NCBI RefSeq assembly: GCF_900110695.1
Contig: NZ_FOEH01000001.1
Location: 744,001-808,000, forward strand
DNA length: 64,000 nucleotides
DNA from: Virgibacillus subterraneus
Lineage (GTDB): Bacteria > Bacillota > Bacilli > Bacillales > Amphibacillaceae
Direction: 5' to 3'
Translations under genes and position numbers: made by a program
Notes under the pieces: model-generated
Databases searched by the model: none
What the model saw: the letters and a program-made list of their open reading frames with translations, nothing else
What the model was told of the DNA's origin: nothing
Shown: positions 16,420 to 26,324 of the stretch, piece by piece
Position numbering within the stretch: position 1 is the stretch's first letter
Layout of the letters: every line of letters starts with the position of its first letter

Positions 16420-17361
16420 GTGATCGGTTTAGTAGTTAGAAGGCTGTTCCAGTTAGTTTTATTGTTGTTGGGTATCTCATTTTTAGTGTTTATGAGTATG
16501 TTTATTGCTCCCGGAGATCCTGCAACCATCATTGGTGGACCTACAGCAAGTAACTCAGATCTTGAAGCGATCAGAGTAGACTTAGGGTTAGATAGACCAG
16601 TTTTAGTTCAGTATTTTGATTACTTGGGTGGTATTCTGCAAGGTGATTTTGGTTACTCATACCAAACAGGACAATCAGTGACGGAGGCTATTTTAACTAG
16701 ATTTCCGAATACGATAAAACTTGCTAGTGCAAGCATGGCCGTGGCGATAATTATCGGGATTATTGCAGGTATGATCGCAGCCATTAAGCAAAATTCCTGG
16801 ATTGATATATCCAGTACGACATTTTCATTGGCGGGTGTATCTATTCCCAACTTTTGGCTGGGAACGATGCTAATACTTATATTCGCGGTTAATCTGCAAT
16901 GGCTTCCAGTAGGAGGTTTAAACTCCTCGATTTTTACTTTCCAGGGTGTAGTTGAGTTGATATTACCGGCAATTACATTAGGAACTGCTTCAGCAGCTTT
17001 AATTGCCCGTATGAGTCGGTCAGCGATGTTAGAAGTAATTAAATCTGACTATATACGTACTGCTAAAGCAAAAGGTGTGAAGCGCTGGTCATTAATTTGG
17101 ATTCATGCTTTGAGAAATGCAATGATACCAGTTGTTACCGTTATTGGTATAAATTTCGGAGCATTATTGGGTGGTACTATCATTACCGAGCAAGTATTTG
17201 CAATTAATGGTATAGGTAGATTAATGATAGACGCAATTGCAGCAAGGGACTTCCCTGTTGTACAAGGTACCGTGCTGTTAGTAGCTGCAATTTTCGTAAT
17301 AGTTAACTTAATAGTAGATATTATTTATGCACTAATTGACCCAAGAATAACGTACAACTAG
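16420..17361 (+). CDS. Peptide ABC transporter permease (DppB/OppB type)
   Basis: This 313-aa permease has about six helices, the DppB/GsiC N-terminal pattern RRLFQLVLLLLGISFLVF, and the GDFGYSYQTGQSV loop after the first helix. The EAA-type loop is in YIRTAKAKGVKRWSLIWIH. The C-terminus ends at YALIDPRITY, as in the family. It starts at a GTG (16420) with GGAGG 9 nt before. It is the first gene of a five-gene importer and pairs with the DppC-type permease downstream. Confidence 0.92.
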   Translation: MIGLVVRRLFQLVLLLLGISFLVFMSMFIAPGDPATIIGGPTASNSDLEAIRVDLGLDRPVLVQYFDYLGGILQGDFGYSYQTGQSVTEAILTRFPNTIKLASASMAVAIIIGIIAGMIAAIKQNSWIDISSTTFSLAGVSIPNFWLGTMLILIFAVNLQWLPVGGLNSSIFTFQGVVELILPAITLGTASAALIARMSRSAMLEVIKSDYIRTAKAKGVKRWSLIWIHALRNAMIPVVTVIGINFGALLGGTIITEQVFAINGIGRLMIDAIAARDFPVVQGTVLLVAAIFVIVNLIVDIIYALIDPRITYN

Positions 17362-17379
17362 CGGTGAGGAGGAAAAGTG

Positions 17380-18276
17380 GTGCCATCTAATTTGGCTTTA
17401 AATGGAAAAAATGCAACTTCAAGGAAACAAGAAAGCAATCTCGTAAAAACCTTTAAACGGTTACTGAAAAATAAGCTAGCAGTCTTTGGACTTTTCATTA
17501 TTGCAATTCTAATAATTATCGCTGTATTCGCACCTCTGCTCGTTAGTCAGGGTCCTTTTGAACAAAATTTAAGTGAGACGGAGCTTGGGGTTGGTGAACA
17601 AGGTCACCTACTTGGAACTGATAACTATGGGAGGGACATGTGGTCACGATTAATATACGGTGCCAGGATTTCCCTTGTAGTGGGGTTGTCATCCGTTATA
17701 TTAGGGTTAATTGGAGGACTTATTTTAGGTCTTCTGGGTGGTTACTATAAGAAACTTGATGGCATAATTATGAGAATTGTTGACTTGTTATTTGCATTTC
17801 CTGGGATTTTACTAGCAATGCTAATTATTGCGATGTTAGGGACGAGCCTGGTAAATGTGATTATTGCAATTAGTATTTGGTCAATCCCTGGGTGCGCAAG
17901 GATAGTAAGAGGGAGTGCCTTATCCATTAAAAAGCAGGAATATATTTTAGCTATGAAGTCATTGGGAGCAAGTGATGCAAGGATAATACTAAAACATATA
18001 TTGCCAAACTGCACAGCACCAATTATTGTGTTTGCAACAATGCGAATGGGTACAGCTATTTTATCTACATCAGCACTGAGTTTCTTAGGACTTGGTGCAC
18101 AACCGCCAACACCTGAATGGGGAGCAATGATAGCAGCTGGTCAAGACTTCATGTGGAGCGCTCCACATATGTCAGTTATTCCAGGAGTAGCTATTATGCT
18201 AACTATCTTTGCATTTAATGTCGTTGGTGACGGATTAAGGGATGCATTGGATCCTAATATGGAATTAGATGGATAA
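17380..18276 (+). CDS. Peptide ABC transporter permease (DppC/OppC type)
   Basis: This protein of about 298 aa has an N-terminal cytoplasmic tail and LKNKLAVFGLFIIAIL as the first helix. GTDNYGRDMWSRLIYGAR is typical of DppC, the EAA loop reads YILAMKSLGASDARIILKHI, and the C-terminus is GDGLRDALDPNM. Two adjacent GTG codons (17377 and 17380) could start it; GAGGAGG spacing favours 17380. It is the second membrane subunit of the importer. Confidence 0.92.
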   Translation: MPSNLALNGKNATSRKQESNLVKTFKRLLKNKLAVFGLFIIAILIIIAVFAPLLVSQGPFEQNLSETELGVGEQGHLLGTDNYGRDMWSRLIYGARISLVVGLSSVILGLIGGLILGLLGGYYKKLDGIIMRIVDLLFAFPGILLAMLIIAMLGTSLVNVIIAISIWSIPGCARIVRGSALSIKKQEYILAMKSLGASDARIILKHILPNCTAPIIVFATMRMGTAILSTSALSFLGLGAQPPTPEWGAMIAAGQDFMWSAPHMSVIPGVAIMLTIFAFNVVGDGLRDALDPNMELDG

Positions 18277-18295
18277 AAAATGAGGAGGAATTTAT

Positions 18296-19831
18296 ATGAG
18301 TAAAAGAATGTTTCAGCTTTTCATGCTTGTATTAATAACAATAATTACATTAGTTGGATGCAGTGAAAGTAGTAGTGGGGAAAATAGCAGTAGTGAAGTG
18401 CCAAACGAAGTAACATACGCAACTACAACAGATGCTGCTGGTTTGTCTCCAATTGACACGAATGATTCGGTTTCATCTAATGTTACGTATCAAATCTATG
18501 AAACTTTATTCACGCAAGATCCCGAAACATTGGAAGCAAAGCCGTTATTGGCGAAGTCATATGAGACACCCGATGATAATACATGGGTAATTCATCTTCG
18601 TGAAGATATTAAATTTCACGACGGAACACCGTTCAATGCTAAAGCAGTAAAGTATACGTTTGAACAAATTAAAGATCCTGAAAGAGCGGCACCAAGAGCA
18701 TCGCTACTAGAACCGATATCTTCCATTGAAGTAAGAGATGAATATACAGTAGTTCTCAAAACGGAAAAACCTTATGGTCCAATGTTGGCAGCATTAAGCC
18801 ATACGAACGCAGCCATTGTTAGTCCAACTGCTGATAAGGAAGGGGATATTAACAAAGATCCTGTAGGAACTGGTCCATTTGTATTTGGAGAATGGGTAGA
18901 AGGAGACCATATCACATTAAAGAGAAATGAAGACTATTGGAAGGATCCCGCTTCATTGGAAAAGGTTACATTTAAGGTGGTTCCGGAAACTTCCACAGCA
19001 ATTTCAATGCTAGAAACAGGTAAAGTCCAATTTATCGATGCTTTACCATCTGATCAGCTTCCTAGAATCGAGTCACTTAAAGGTGTTGAAGTTCAGAAGT
19101 CTGAAGGAACACGTGTATCTTATTTAGGGTTCAATATGGATAAGGCACCATTTAATGAATTGAAATTCAGACAAGCTGTTGCTTACGGAGTTAATCAGGA
19201 AGCATATGTTAAGCAATTAAATGGATTAGGAACGCATAACGAGAGCGTTATTGGACCAAAGGTGTTTGGTTATAATGAAAAAGCCAAAGAAGCGAGCTAC
19301 CCGTATGATAAGGAAAAAGCTTCACAATTAATAGAGGAAAATGGGTATAGTGGTCAAAAAGTAACACTTTTAACAGCGAATCGTGATAATTATATGAAGA
19401 TGGCTGAAATTGTGCAGGCTCAGTTAACAGAAATCGGTCTAAATGTAGAAATTGAAACAATGGAATGGGCAACTTTTCTGGAAACGGGAAGAAAGGGTAA
19501 TTACGAAATGACCTTCCTGGGCTGGTCCAATAGTACAGCCGATGGAAGTGAATTACTTTATCCAAATCTACATTCAGACAATATCGATTCATCAAACTTT
19601 AGCAGATATAGTAATGATGCCTTTGATAAATTAGTAGAAGAATCACGTGAAACGGTCGATCAGGAAGTTCGTAAGGAAAAACTACATGAAGCGAATGTAA
19701 TGGCCATAAAAGATGCGCCATGGGTGGTTATGCAACATGGAACGGTTACAGCCGCATACGATGAGTCTGTTAAAGGCTTAGTTGTAGATCCTACTGGTCA
19801 GTGGTTATTATATAACGTTAGCAGAGAGTAG
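18296..19831 (+). CDS. Peptide ABC transporter substrate-binding lipoprotein
   Basis: This 511-aa SBP_bac_5 protein has a lipoprotein signal (LVGC lipobox, Cys about 22), followed by a Ser-rich linker. Family landmarks are VTYQIYETLFTQDPET, WVIHLREDIKFHDGTPFNA and DPVGTGPFVFGEW. It captures peptides or related ligands; the closest groups include DppA/GsiB. The neighbouring gamma-glutamyltransferase suggests gamma-glutamyl peptides or glutathione as possible ligands (inference). Confidence 0.9.
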   Translation: MSKRMFQLFMLVLITIITLVGCSESSSGENSSSEVPNEVTYATTTDAAGLSPIDTNDSVSSNVTYQIYETLFTQDPETLEAKPLLAKSYETPDDNTWVIHLREDIKFHDGTPFNAKAVKYTFEQIKDPERAAPRASLLEPISSIEVRDEYTVVLKTEKPYGPMLAALSHTNAAIVSPTADKEGDINKDPVGTGPFVFGEWVEGDHITLKRNEDYWKDPASLEKVTFKVVPETSTAISMLETGKVQFIDALPSDQLPRIESLKGVEVQKSEGTRVSYLGFNMDKAPFNELKFRQAVAYGVNQEAYVKQLNGLGTHNESVIGPKVFGYNEKAKEASYPYDKEKASQLIEENGYSGQKVTLLTANRDNYMKMAEIVQAQLTEIGLNVEIETMEWATFLETGRKGNYEMTFLGWSNSTADGSELLYPNLHSDNIDSSNFSRYSNDAFDKLVEESRETVDQEVRKEKLHEANVMAIKDAPWVVMQHGTVTAAYDESVKGLVVDPTGQWLLYNVSRE

Positions 19832-19839
19832 GGTTATTG

Positions 19840-20685
19840 ATGGGACATTTATTACTAGTAGAAAACCTTGTCACCCAATACCGGACAGCAGGCGGGAAAC
19901 TTCCTGCTGTTCAGGGTATTTCTTTCTCCGTGAATAAAGGGGAGACATTATGCATAGTTGGTGAATCTGGGTGTGGAAAAAGTGCTACTTCCCTATCCAT
20001 AATGGGTCTTTTACCTGCTAATGGGGAAATAACTGGCTCCATACGCTTGAAGGGTGATGAAATTGTAGGTAAATCTGAGGAACAGCTGCAAAAGATCAGA
20101 GGCAACGAAATGTCAATGATATTCCAGGAACCAATGACAGCATTGAATCCGGTTTTTAGTATAGGTTTTCAGCTTAGAGAGCCATTAATGATTCACCGAA
20201 AACTGTCAAAAAAAGAAGCTACACAAAATAGTATTGATTTACTGGACAAAGTGGGGATACCAAATCCTGAGGAAAAATTAAAACAATATCCACATGAACT
20301 TAGTGGCGGAATGAGGCAAAGGGTAATGATTGCAATGGCATTAGCATGTGACCCCTCCTTATTAATAGCAGATGAACCAACGACAGCTTTGGATGTAACT
20401 ATCCAGGCCCAGATTATCGAGTTAATTGATGATTTAAAGGAACAAATGGGGATGGGCGTTGTGTTTGTAACGCATGATATGGGGGTTGTTGCTGAGATAG
20501 CCGACCGAGTTATGGTTATGTATGGTGGTGAAGTTGTCGAGATGGGTGATGTGTACAGTGTATTTAACAGCCCGCAGCATTCCTATACAAAAAAACTTCT
20601 AGCTGCAGTGCCGAATGTAGATGATGAAAGTAAATTTTGGCTCCAGGAGGCGACTACTGATGACGGATCAACAACCTCTTCTTGA
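19840..20685 (+). CDS. Peptide ABC transporter ATP-binding protein (DppD type)
   Basis: This 281-aa ATPase has Walker A GESGCGKSATSL, Q-loop MIFQEPMTALNP, signature LSGGMRQRVMIAMALA, Walker B LLIADEPTTALD and switch FVTHDMGVV. The ATG at 19840 is preferred over a TTG one codon earlier. The protein is slightly short at the C-terminus compared with DppD proteins, which often end in a Cys-containing oligopeptide motif; that motif is present only in the partner ATPase. Its 3' end overlaps the next gene by 26 nt. Confidence 0.9.
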   Translation: MGHLLLVENLVTQYRTAGGKLPAVQGISFSVNKGETLCIVGESGCGKSATSLSIMGLLPANGEITGSIRLKGDEIVGKSEEQLQKIRGNEMSMIFQEPMTALNPVFSIGFQLREPLMIHRKLSKKEATQNSIDLLDKVGIPNPEEKLKQYPHELSGGMRQRVMIAMALACDPSLLIADEPTTALDVTIQAQIIELIDDLKEQMGMGVVFVTHDMGVVAEIADRVMVMYGGEVVEMGDVYSVFNSPQHSYTKKLLAAVPNVDDESKFWLQEATTDDGSTTSS

Positions 20686-21631
20686 AGTAAAGGATTTGAA
20701 AAAGTACTTCCCGATAAAAAGCGGAGTGCTTCAAAGGACAACAGCAAATGTGAAAGCTGTCGAGAATGTTAGCTTACAGGTACATGAAGGAGAAACTCTT
20801 GGTATTGTGGGTGAGTCTGGCTGTGGGAAATCGACATTTGGAAGATCAGTTTTAGGCTTAGAGGATATAACCGATGGTACCATTGAATTTCGTGGCGACC
20901 ATATTGAAGGTTTGTCAAAACGTAAATTAAAAGAATACAAAAAGGATATGCAAATGATATTTCAGGATCCTTTTGCATCCTTGAATCCCCGGCAACGAAT
21001 TGGCGATGCTTTGGAAGAGGTATTTGTAATTCACAGTAGTTTATCGAAGGCAGATAGGCAAAAGCGCGTTCGGGAACTTTTAGTAGAGGTTGGTCTGCAG
21101 GAGGATCATTATAATAGATACCCACATGAATTTAGTGGAGGGCAACGACAGCGAATTGGCATTGCTCGTGCAATTGCACTTAATCCATCATTAATTGTGT
21201 GTGATGAAGCTGTTTCTGCACTGGATGTGTCCGTACAAGCTCAAATTATTCGACTTCTGATTGATCTGCAAAAAAGGTACCAGCTGACTTATATGTTTAT
21301 TTCTCACGACCTAGGAGTTGTGAAGCACATGTGTGATCGTGTGTTAGTGATGTATCTTGGTACCATGGTGGAACTTGGTTCATCTGACCAAATATATAAG
21401 AATCCATTGCATCCATATACAAGAGCATTATTATCCGCTATTCCTCGTCCAATACCAGGTCGGAAAAAGGAACGGATAAAGCTTGAGGGAGATTTGCCGA
21501 GTGCATCCAACTATCCAACGGGCTGTCCATTTCATACCCGTTGTCCATTAGCACAGGAACATTGTAAAACAGTCGTTCCAGAATGGCGTGAGGTAGAAGA
21601 GGGTCATTTTATTGCATGTCACGAAGTTTGA
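20660..21631 (+). CDS. Peptide ABC transporter ATP-binding protein (DppF type)
   Basis: This 323-aa ATPase has Walker A GESGCGKSTFGR, MIFQDPFASLNPRQ, signature FSGGQRQRIGIARAIA, Walker B LIVCDEAVSALD and switch FISHDLGVV. The C-terminal oligo_HPY region (HPYTRALLSAIP) ends with GCPFHTRCPLAQEHC, whose cysteines ligate an Fe-S cluster in some relatives. The ATG at 20660 follows AGGAGG at 20645-20650; a longer frame from 20621 lies within the previous gene. It completes the importer. Confidence 0.92.
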   Translation: MTDQQPLLEVKDLKKYFPIKSGVLQRTTANVKAVENVSLQVHEGETLGIVGESGCGKSTFGRSVLGLEDITDGTIEFRGDHIEGLSKRKLKEYKKDMQMIFQDPFASLNPRQRIGDALEEVFVIHSSLSKADRQKRVRELLVEVGLQEDHYNRYPHEFSGGQRQRIGIARAIALNPSLIVCDEAVSALDVSVQAQIIRLLIDLQKRYQLTYMFISHDLGVVKHMCDRVLVMYLGTMVELGSSDQIYKNPLHPYTRALLSAIPRPIPGRKKERIKLEGDLPSASNYPTGCPFHTRCPLAQEHCKTVVPEWREVEEGHFIACHEV

Positions 21632-21675
21632 TATTTTTTAAATAATAATAATATAACTATACGAGGAGGATCATA

Positions 21676-23289
21676 TTGAATTCTTTTACCGACCAATCTC
21701 ATCCATATACAACAACACGAAATGCAACATATGCTAATAATGGTATGGTTGCAACTTCCCAGCCTTTAGCTTCGCAGGCGGGGATGGATATTTTGAAAAT
21801 GGGTGGAAATGCAATAGACGCGGCGATTGCAACAGCAGCGTGCCTTACAGTAGTAGAACCTACTTCTAATGGCATTGGTGGAGATGCCTTTGCATTAGTT
21901 TGGGTAAAAGGTGAATTGCATGGCTTGAATTCAAGCGGACGTGCCCCGAAAAGCATTTCAATCGATGCTGTTAAGGGATCTGGGCATAATGAAATTCCTA
22001 AATATGGCTTCACTCCTGTAACCGTACCAGGAGCACCTGGGGCGTGGGCTGAGCTTTCTAAGCAATTTGGGAAACTTCCATTAAGGGAAGTATTACAGCC
22101 GGCAATTAATTATGCTACAAAGGGATACCCGTTATCCCCTACGTTAAGTAAGTTTTGGAACAAGGCTTACGAGGGGTTTAAGAAGAACTTGAAGGAAGAT
22201 GTCTTTACACATTGGTTTGACACATTTGCTCCTAAAGGTCGAGCACCCAGAGTCGGTGAAGTATGGTCTTCATCAGATCATGCTGATACATTACGCTCCA
22301 TTGCTGAAACAAATGCTGAATCATTTTACCGTGGTGAACTAGCCGAGAAAATTGCTAGCTTTTCAAAAGAAAATGGTGGCTACCTAACTGCTGCAGATCT
22401 TGCAGAACATAAAGCAGAATGGGTGAACCCAATTAATGTGAATTATCGGGGATATGATGTCTGGGAAATCCCGCCAAACGGTCAGGGTATTATTGCACTA
22501 CAGGCATTGAACATTTTAAAAGGGTTTAATTTCCAAGAAAAAGATTCCGCAGAAACATACCATAAGCAAATTGAAGCTATTAAACTAGCATTTGCAGATG
22601 GGCAAAAGCACGTAACCCAAGAAGATTATATGGAAGTCACGTCTGATGAATTACTGCTTGATGATTATGGGGAAACGCGAAGAAAGCTTATCGGTGACAA
22701 TGCACTTCTTCCTGAAGCAGGAGAACCTTCCTTGAGTGGTACGGTTTATTTAGCAACAGCAGATAATGAAGGGAACATGGTTTCTTTTATACAAAGTAAC
22801 TACATGGGATTCGGCTCAGGCTTAGTTGTACCTGGAACAGGAATTGCTTTACAAAATCGTGGCCATAATTTTTCGTTGGATGAACAGCACGTCAATGCTT
22901 TAAAAGGTGGCAAGAAAACTTACCATACGATTATTCCAGGGTTTTTAACAAAAAACAATCAGCCCGTCGGTCCTTTTGGTGTAATGGGCGGCTTTATGCA
23001 GCCACAAGGGCATGTTCAGGTAATCATGAACACGATTGATTTTGGACTCAATCCACAGGCATCGCTTGATGCACCACGTTGGCAATGGCTTAAAGATAAA
23101 GTGGTAGAAGTAGAAAACAGACTACCACACCATATTGCACAAGCATTGTCAGATAAAGGACATGATGTACAAATAGCACTCGAACCAAATAGCTTTGGCC
23201 GTGGTCAAATAATTTGGCGAGACCCTGAAACCGGAGTATTGGTAGGTGGAACAGAGTCACGGACAGATGGTGCTGTTACAGCATGGTAG
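21676..23289 (+). CDS. ywrD: Gamma-glutamyltransferase family protein (YwrD-like)
   Basis: This 537-aa N-terminal-nucleophile hydrolase-type protein starts at a TTG (21676) after GAGGAGGA. It has no signal peptide, unlike secreted GGT, and so resembles the cytoplasmic B. subtilis YwrD. Landmarks are GGNAIDAAIATAACL, GIGGDAFALVW and the presumed autocleavage site before Thr in LSGTVYLATAD (T356). In classical GGT this is a TTH context; here it is TVY, typical of the YwrD-like group. It could hydrolyse gamma-glutamyl peptides brought in by the importer encoded upstream. Confidence 0.85.
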   Translation: MNSFTDQSHPYTTTRNATYANNGMVATSQPLASQAGMDILKMGGNAIDAAIATAACLTVVEPTSNGIGGDAFALVWVKGELHGLNSSGRAPKSISIDAVKGSGHNEIPKYGFTPVTVPGAPGAWAELSKQFGKLPLREVLQPAINYATKGYPLSPTLSKFWNKAYEGFKKNLKEDVFTHWFDTFAPKGRAPRVGEVWSSSDHADTLRSIAETNAESFYRGELAEKIASFSKENGGYLTAADLAEHKAEWVNPINVNYRGYDVWEIPPNGQGIIALQALNILKGFNFQEKDSAETYHKQIEAIKLAFADGQKHVTQEDYMEVTSDELLLDDYGETRRKLIGDNALLPEAGEPSLSGTVYLATADNEGNMVSFIQSNYMGFGSGLVVPGTGIALQNRGHNFSLDEQHVNALKGGKKTYHTIIPGFLTKNNQPVGPFGVMGGFMQPQGHVQVIMNTIDFGLNPQASLDAPRWQWLKDKVVEVENRLPHHIAQALSDKGHDVQIALEPNSFGRGQIIWRDPETGVLVGGTESRTDGAVTAW

Positions 23290-23323
23290 GTAAAGATAAA
23301 ACTAAACAAAAGGAAAGCTATCT

Positions 23324-23908
23324 ATGAAAACACATTGGGACTTATTTATTGCCTTTTTTAGAATAGGCATGCTCGGATATGGTGGAGGGCCTGGGTCAAT
23401 TCCGCTCATCCATAAAGAAGTAGTAGATAAATATAAATGGATGAGTGATGAAGACTTTGGTGATCTGCTGGCGCTAGGGAATACATTACCAGGTCCAATT
23501 GCAACGAAACTTGCAGGGTATATTGGACATAATGTTTCTGGTTTTATTGGAATGATAAATGCAGTATTAGCAACAATCCTGCCCACAATTATTCTGATGA
23601 TAATTTTGTTAGCTTCCCTGTCATCAATTGATGATCTTCCATGGGTGCAGGGGATGACTGCAGCGGTAATACCGGTTGTCGGTGTAATGCTAGCAGTACT
23701 GACGTGGCAGTTTTTTGATAAAGCTGTTAAAGGTATGGGCTGGATGCAATCAGGAGTTATGGCTATTATAATTTTTGCCTTACTATATTTTTTAAATATG
23801 CATCCAGGTATCGTAATCGGATTTTTGTTACTAATGGCTTTAGTTAAGAAAGATAAAAGCAGTAAAAAAGATGAAACGCAACAGCATGTTAGGGAGAAGG
23901 AGGGCTAA
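23324..23908 (+). CDS. Chromate-transporter family half protein (YwrB/YwrA type)
   Basis: This 194-aa membrane protein is a single CHR domain: FFRIGMLGYGGGPGSIPLIH at the N-terminus, then LALGNTLPGPIATKLAGYIG and several hydrophobic helices. Short-chain CHR proteins act as pairs encoded by adjacent genes, in contrast to the fused ChrA. The substrate in Bacillus relatives is chromate or an unknown anion. The Lys-rich tail (KKDKSSKKDE) is cytoplasmic. The partner gene follows after 5 nt. Confidence 0.9.
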   Translation: MKTHWDLFIAFFRIGMLGYGGGPGSIPLIHKEVVDKYKWMSDEDFGDLLALGNTLPGPIATKLAGYIGHNVSGFIGMINAVLATILPTIILMIILLASLSSIDDLPWVQGMTAAVIPVVGVMLAVLTWQFFDKAVKGMGWMQSGVMAIIIFALLYFLNMHPGIVIGFLLLMALVKKDKSSKKDETQQHVREKEG

Positions 23909-23913
23909 AGGTT

Positions 23914-24444
23914 ATGAAGTACTGGCATATATTTATGGCCTTTTTTATCCCAGGTATCCTTGGCTATGGAGGTGGACCAGCTTCAATTCCTTTAGTGGAA
24001 CATGAAGTTGTAGAACGGTACGAGTGGATGAGTGTACAGGAATTTAGTGAAATGCTGGCACTCGCAAACTCTTTACCAGGTCCAATAGCGACGAAAATGG
24101 CTGGGTATATCGGGTACGATGAAGGCGGTATACTAGGAGCTTTTATTGGTGTTTTTGCAGCAGTGGCACCTTCTTTAATAATTATGATTTTGCTGGTAGG
24201 AATCCTTTATAAATATAAAGACTCCAACAAAGTTAAAAGACTTACGCAATATGTACGCCCTGTAATCGCAATATTATTAGGTGTTATGGCTTGGAACTTT
24301 TTCAAAGAGTCCTATGTAGGAATAGGATTCTGGCAGACAGCTTTAATTACAATTTGCAGTTACTTATTAATAGAACGTATGAAAGTACATCCGGCCTTTG
24401 TTATTGGGGCTGCACTAGTGTATGGCGGGTTATTATTGGGGTAA
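23914..24444 (+). CDS. Chromate-transporter family half protein, partner subunit
   Basis: This 176-aa CHR-domain protein is homologous to the preceding gene: FFIPGILGYGGGPASIPLVE and LANSLPGPIATKMAGYIGYD. The two are a duplicated pair that probably form one antiparallel transporter. RBS GGAGAAGGAGGG precedes it. It closes the ywr-like gene group started by the divergent Lrp gene. Confidence 0.9.
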   Translation: MKYWHIFMAFFIPGILGYGGGPASIPLVEHEVVERYEWMSVQEFSEMLALANSLPGPIATKMAGYIGYDEGGILGAFIGVFAAVAPSLIIMILLVGILYKYKDSNKVKRLTQYVRPVIAILLGVMAWNFFKESYVGIGFWQTALITICSYLLIERMKVHPAFVIGAALVYGGLLLG

Positions 24445-24544
24445 GTGGTTAACTTACCTATATTCATCCCTATTTCACATGACATTTAACAGTCTATATG
24501 TAATAATGGAAGTGTTGAAATATGCAACAAGTGAGGGATGGAAG

Positions 24545-26281
24545 ATGATAAAAACACTCCTAATTGCTCCGTATCAAGGTCTGGCAGAAACGGCTAAAAA
24601 AGTGGATACACCAGAAGATATAGATTTGGATGTGACTATAGCTAACCTTGAGGAAGGCGTAAAGGTGGCGAAATTAGCAGAAAAGCAAGGGTATGAGCTA
24701 ATCATCAGTCGTGGTGGAACAGCCACAATGATTCAGGATGAAGTTTCGATACCTGTTGTGCATATTGATATAACTGGGTATGATATGCTGCGTGTTTTCA
24801 CTCTCATTCGTGGTATCAAAAAAGGGGTTGCGCTCGTTGGCTATGCGAATATTTCTCAAGGGGCAGCAACTATATGCAATATTTTAGAATTTGATGTAAA
24901 GATGATCACAATTAAATCCAGAACTGAAGTGAGAGGTCACTTGGAGGAACTGAAGCAACAAGGTTTCACTGTGGTGATTGGTGATGTTATCACAGTTCAA
25001 GTTGCTGAACAGGTAGGATTGCGTGGTGTTCTGATTACGTCCGGAAAAGAAGCCGTTACAGATGCTTTTGAAGAAGGAAAAAGAGTATATAACTTCTTTC
25101 GCAGAGTGAACAGCCAATTCTATTATTTTCAGGAAACCTTCAATTCGATGCCTTTCCCGGTTATTTTATTGAATAAAAATGCAGATGTAATTGAGAAAAA
25201 TTTAATGTACGAACAAGATAGTCAGTGCCATGAGATATTAGAATCACCTGTTATTTCGAAGGTCATAAAGAGGGTCCTGGAAAACGAAACAAATCAGTGG
25301 ACTGAAGTTGAAGGTGAAAATACTGTATATGAATTACAAGCCTTTATGGTGAGTAAGTCGGAAGGTATTGCAGGGATAAATATTCATGCCTCAGTGTTAA
25401 AATCTGATAATAGAGCGGTTAGACTTATAGGTGCCCCTGTACATATTCCGATTATTGGAGAGAGTGACGAAGCCAAACGTTTACGAAATAATATACAGCA
25501 ATTTGCACGTGCTGATGAGTTGGTGAGCATTATTGGCGAATCCGGTACAGGGAAATACACAGTTGCGCAAGAAATACATTTTGAAAAATTTGGCCAGGGG
25601 TATCCTATGGTTGTTTTAGAGGGAAGCCACTTAACAAGTGGAGATAAGATACAAGCAAAGCTTACGGCTATAAAGCACGGTACAGTTGTTATAAAAGACA
25701 TTGAATCACTGTCTGCTGAAATGCAGGATACCATTAAAAACTTATTACGAAATATACCAAATACCATGCAAGTTATTGTACTAGCTAACGAGTCGCTTGA
25801 TCAATTGGTGGACAACAAAGCACTTGATAAAGAGCTTTATCAAAAGATTTCTGATCATGTCATTCATCTTTCACCGTTAAGGGAGAGAAAAGAGGACATT
25901 GGAGTGTTTGTTGATTACTTCTTAGCTGAATTTCATGCTGAAAATGGCTTTGAAACAATTGGAATGAAACAAGATGCAATTGAATATCTTTTGCAATTTG
26001 AATGGTTAGGAAATCTGTCCCAACTAAAAAAGATAATCAGGGAATTAAGTACGATGACGACGGCAAATTATATAGAACTTTTCCATGTAAAAGAATTGAT
26101 GAATAAATACAAACAAATGTCGATGGTTAATGATAAAAAGCTGCAACTTGTTGGAACATTGGAAGAAATAGAACAACAGGTGATCAGGCAGGTGTTGGAA
26201 GAAGAAGGAAACAATCAATCAAAAGCTGCAAAAAGGTTGAATATTAATCGTTCAACTTTATGGCGAAAATTAAAGCAGTAA
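24545..26281 (+). CDS. PrpR-N/AAA+/Fis-HTH transcriptional regulator lacking GAFTGA
   Basis: This 578-aa protein has a PrpR_N sensor domain (MIKTLLIAPYQGLAETAKKV through about residue 170), a PAS-like middle, an AAA+ domain with Walker A GESGTGKYT, and a C-terminal Fis-type helix-turn-helix (QSKAAKRLNINRSTLWRKLK). The span between Walker A and the next strand is short and lacks the GAFTGA loop that contacts sigma-54, and Walker B is unusual (GTVVIKDIES). It therefore probably acts on sigma-A promoters. The start ATG at 24545 follows GAGGG; a longer frame from 24422 overlaps the previous gene and lacks support. It likely controls the four-carbon acid operon just downstream. Confidence 0.85.
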   Translation: MIKTLLIAPYQGLAETAKKVDTPEDIDLDVTIANLEEGVKVAKLAEKQGYELIISRGGTATMIQDEVSIPVVHIDITGYDMLRVFTLIRGIKKGVALVGYANISQGAATICNILEFDVKMITIKSRTEVRGHLEELKQQGFTVVIGDVITVQVAEQVGLRGVLITSGKEAVTDAFEEGKRVYNFFRRVNSQFYYFQETFNSMPFPVILLNKNADVIEKNLMYEQDSQCHEILESPVISKVIKRVLENETNQWTEVEGENTVYELQAFMVSKSEGIAGINIHASVLKSDNRAVRLIGAPVHIPIIGESDEAKRLRNNIQQFARADELVSIIGESGTGKYTVAQEIHFEKFGQGYPMVVLEGSHLTSGDKIQAKLTAIKHGTVVIKDIESLSAEMQDTIKNLLRNIPNTMQVIVLANESLDQLVDNKALDKELYQKISDHVIHLSPLRERKEDIGVFVDYFLAEFHAENGFETIGMKQDAIEYLLQFEWLGNLSQLKKIIRELSTMTTANYIELFHVKELMNKYKQMSMVNDKKLQLVGTLEEIEQQVIRQVLEEEGNNQSKAAKRLNINRSTLWRKLKQ

Positions 26282-26324
26282 GGGGAATCCTAGATAGGGT
26301 TCTCTTTTTTAATACAATTGTTTA

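Noticed and set aside
24422-24544. N-terminal extension of the PrpR-like regulator
   Set aside because: It overlaps the CHR-family gene, has no RBS, and the PrpR_N domain begins at the ATG at 24545.
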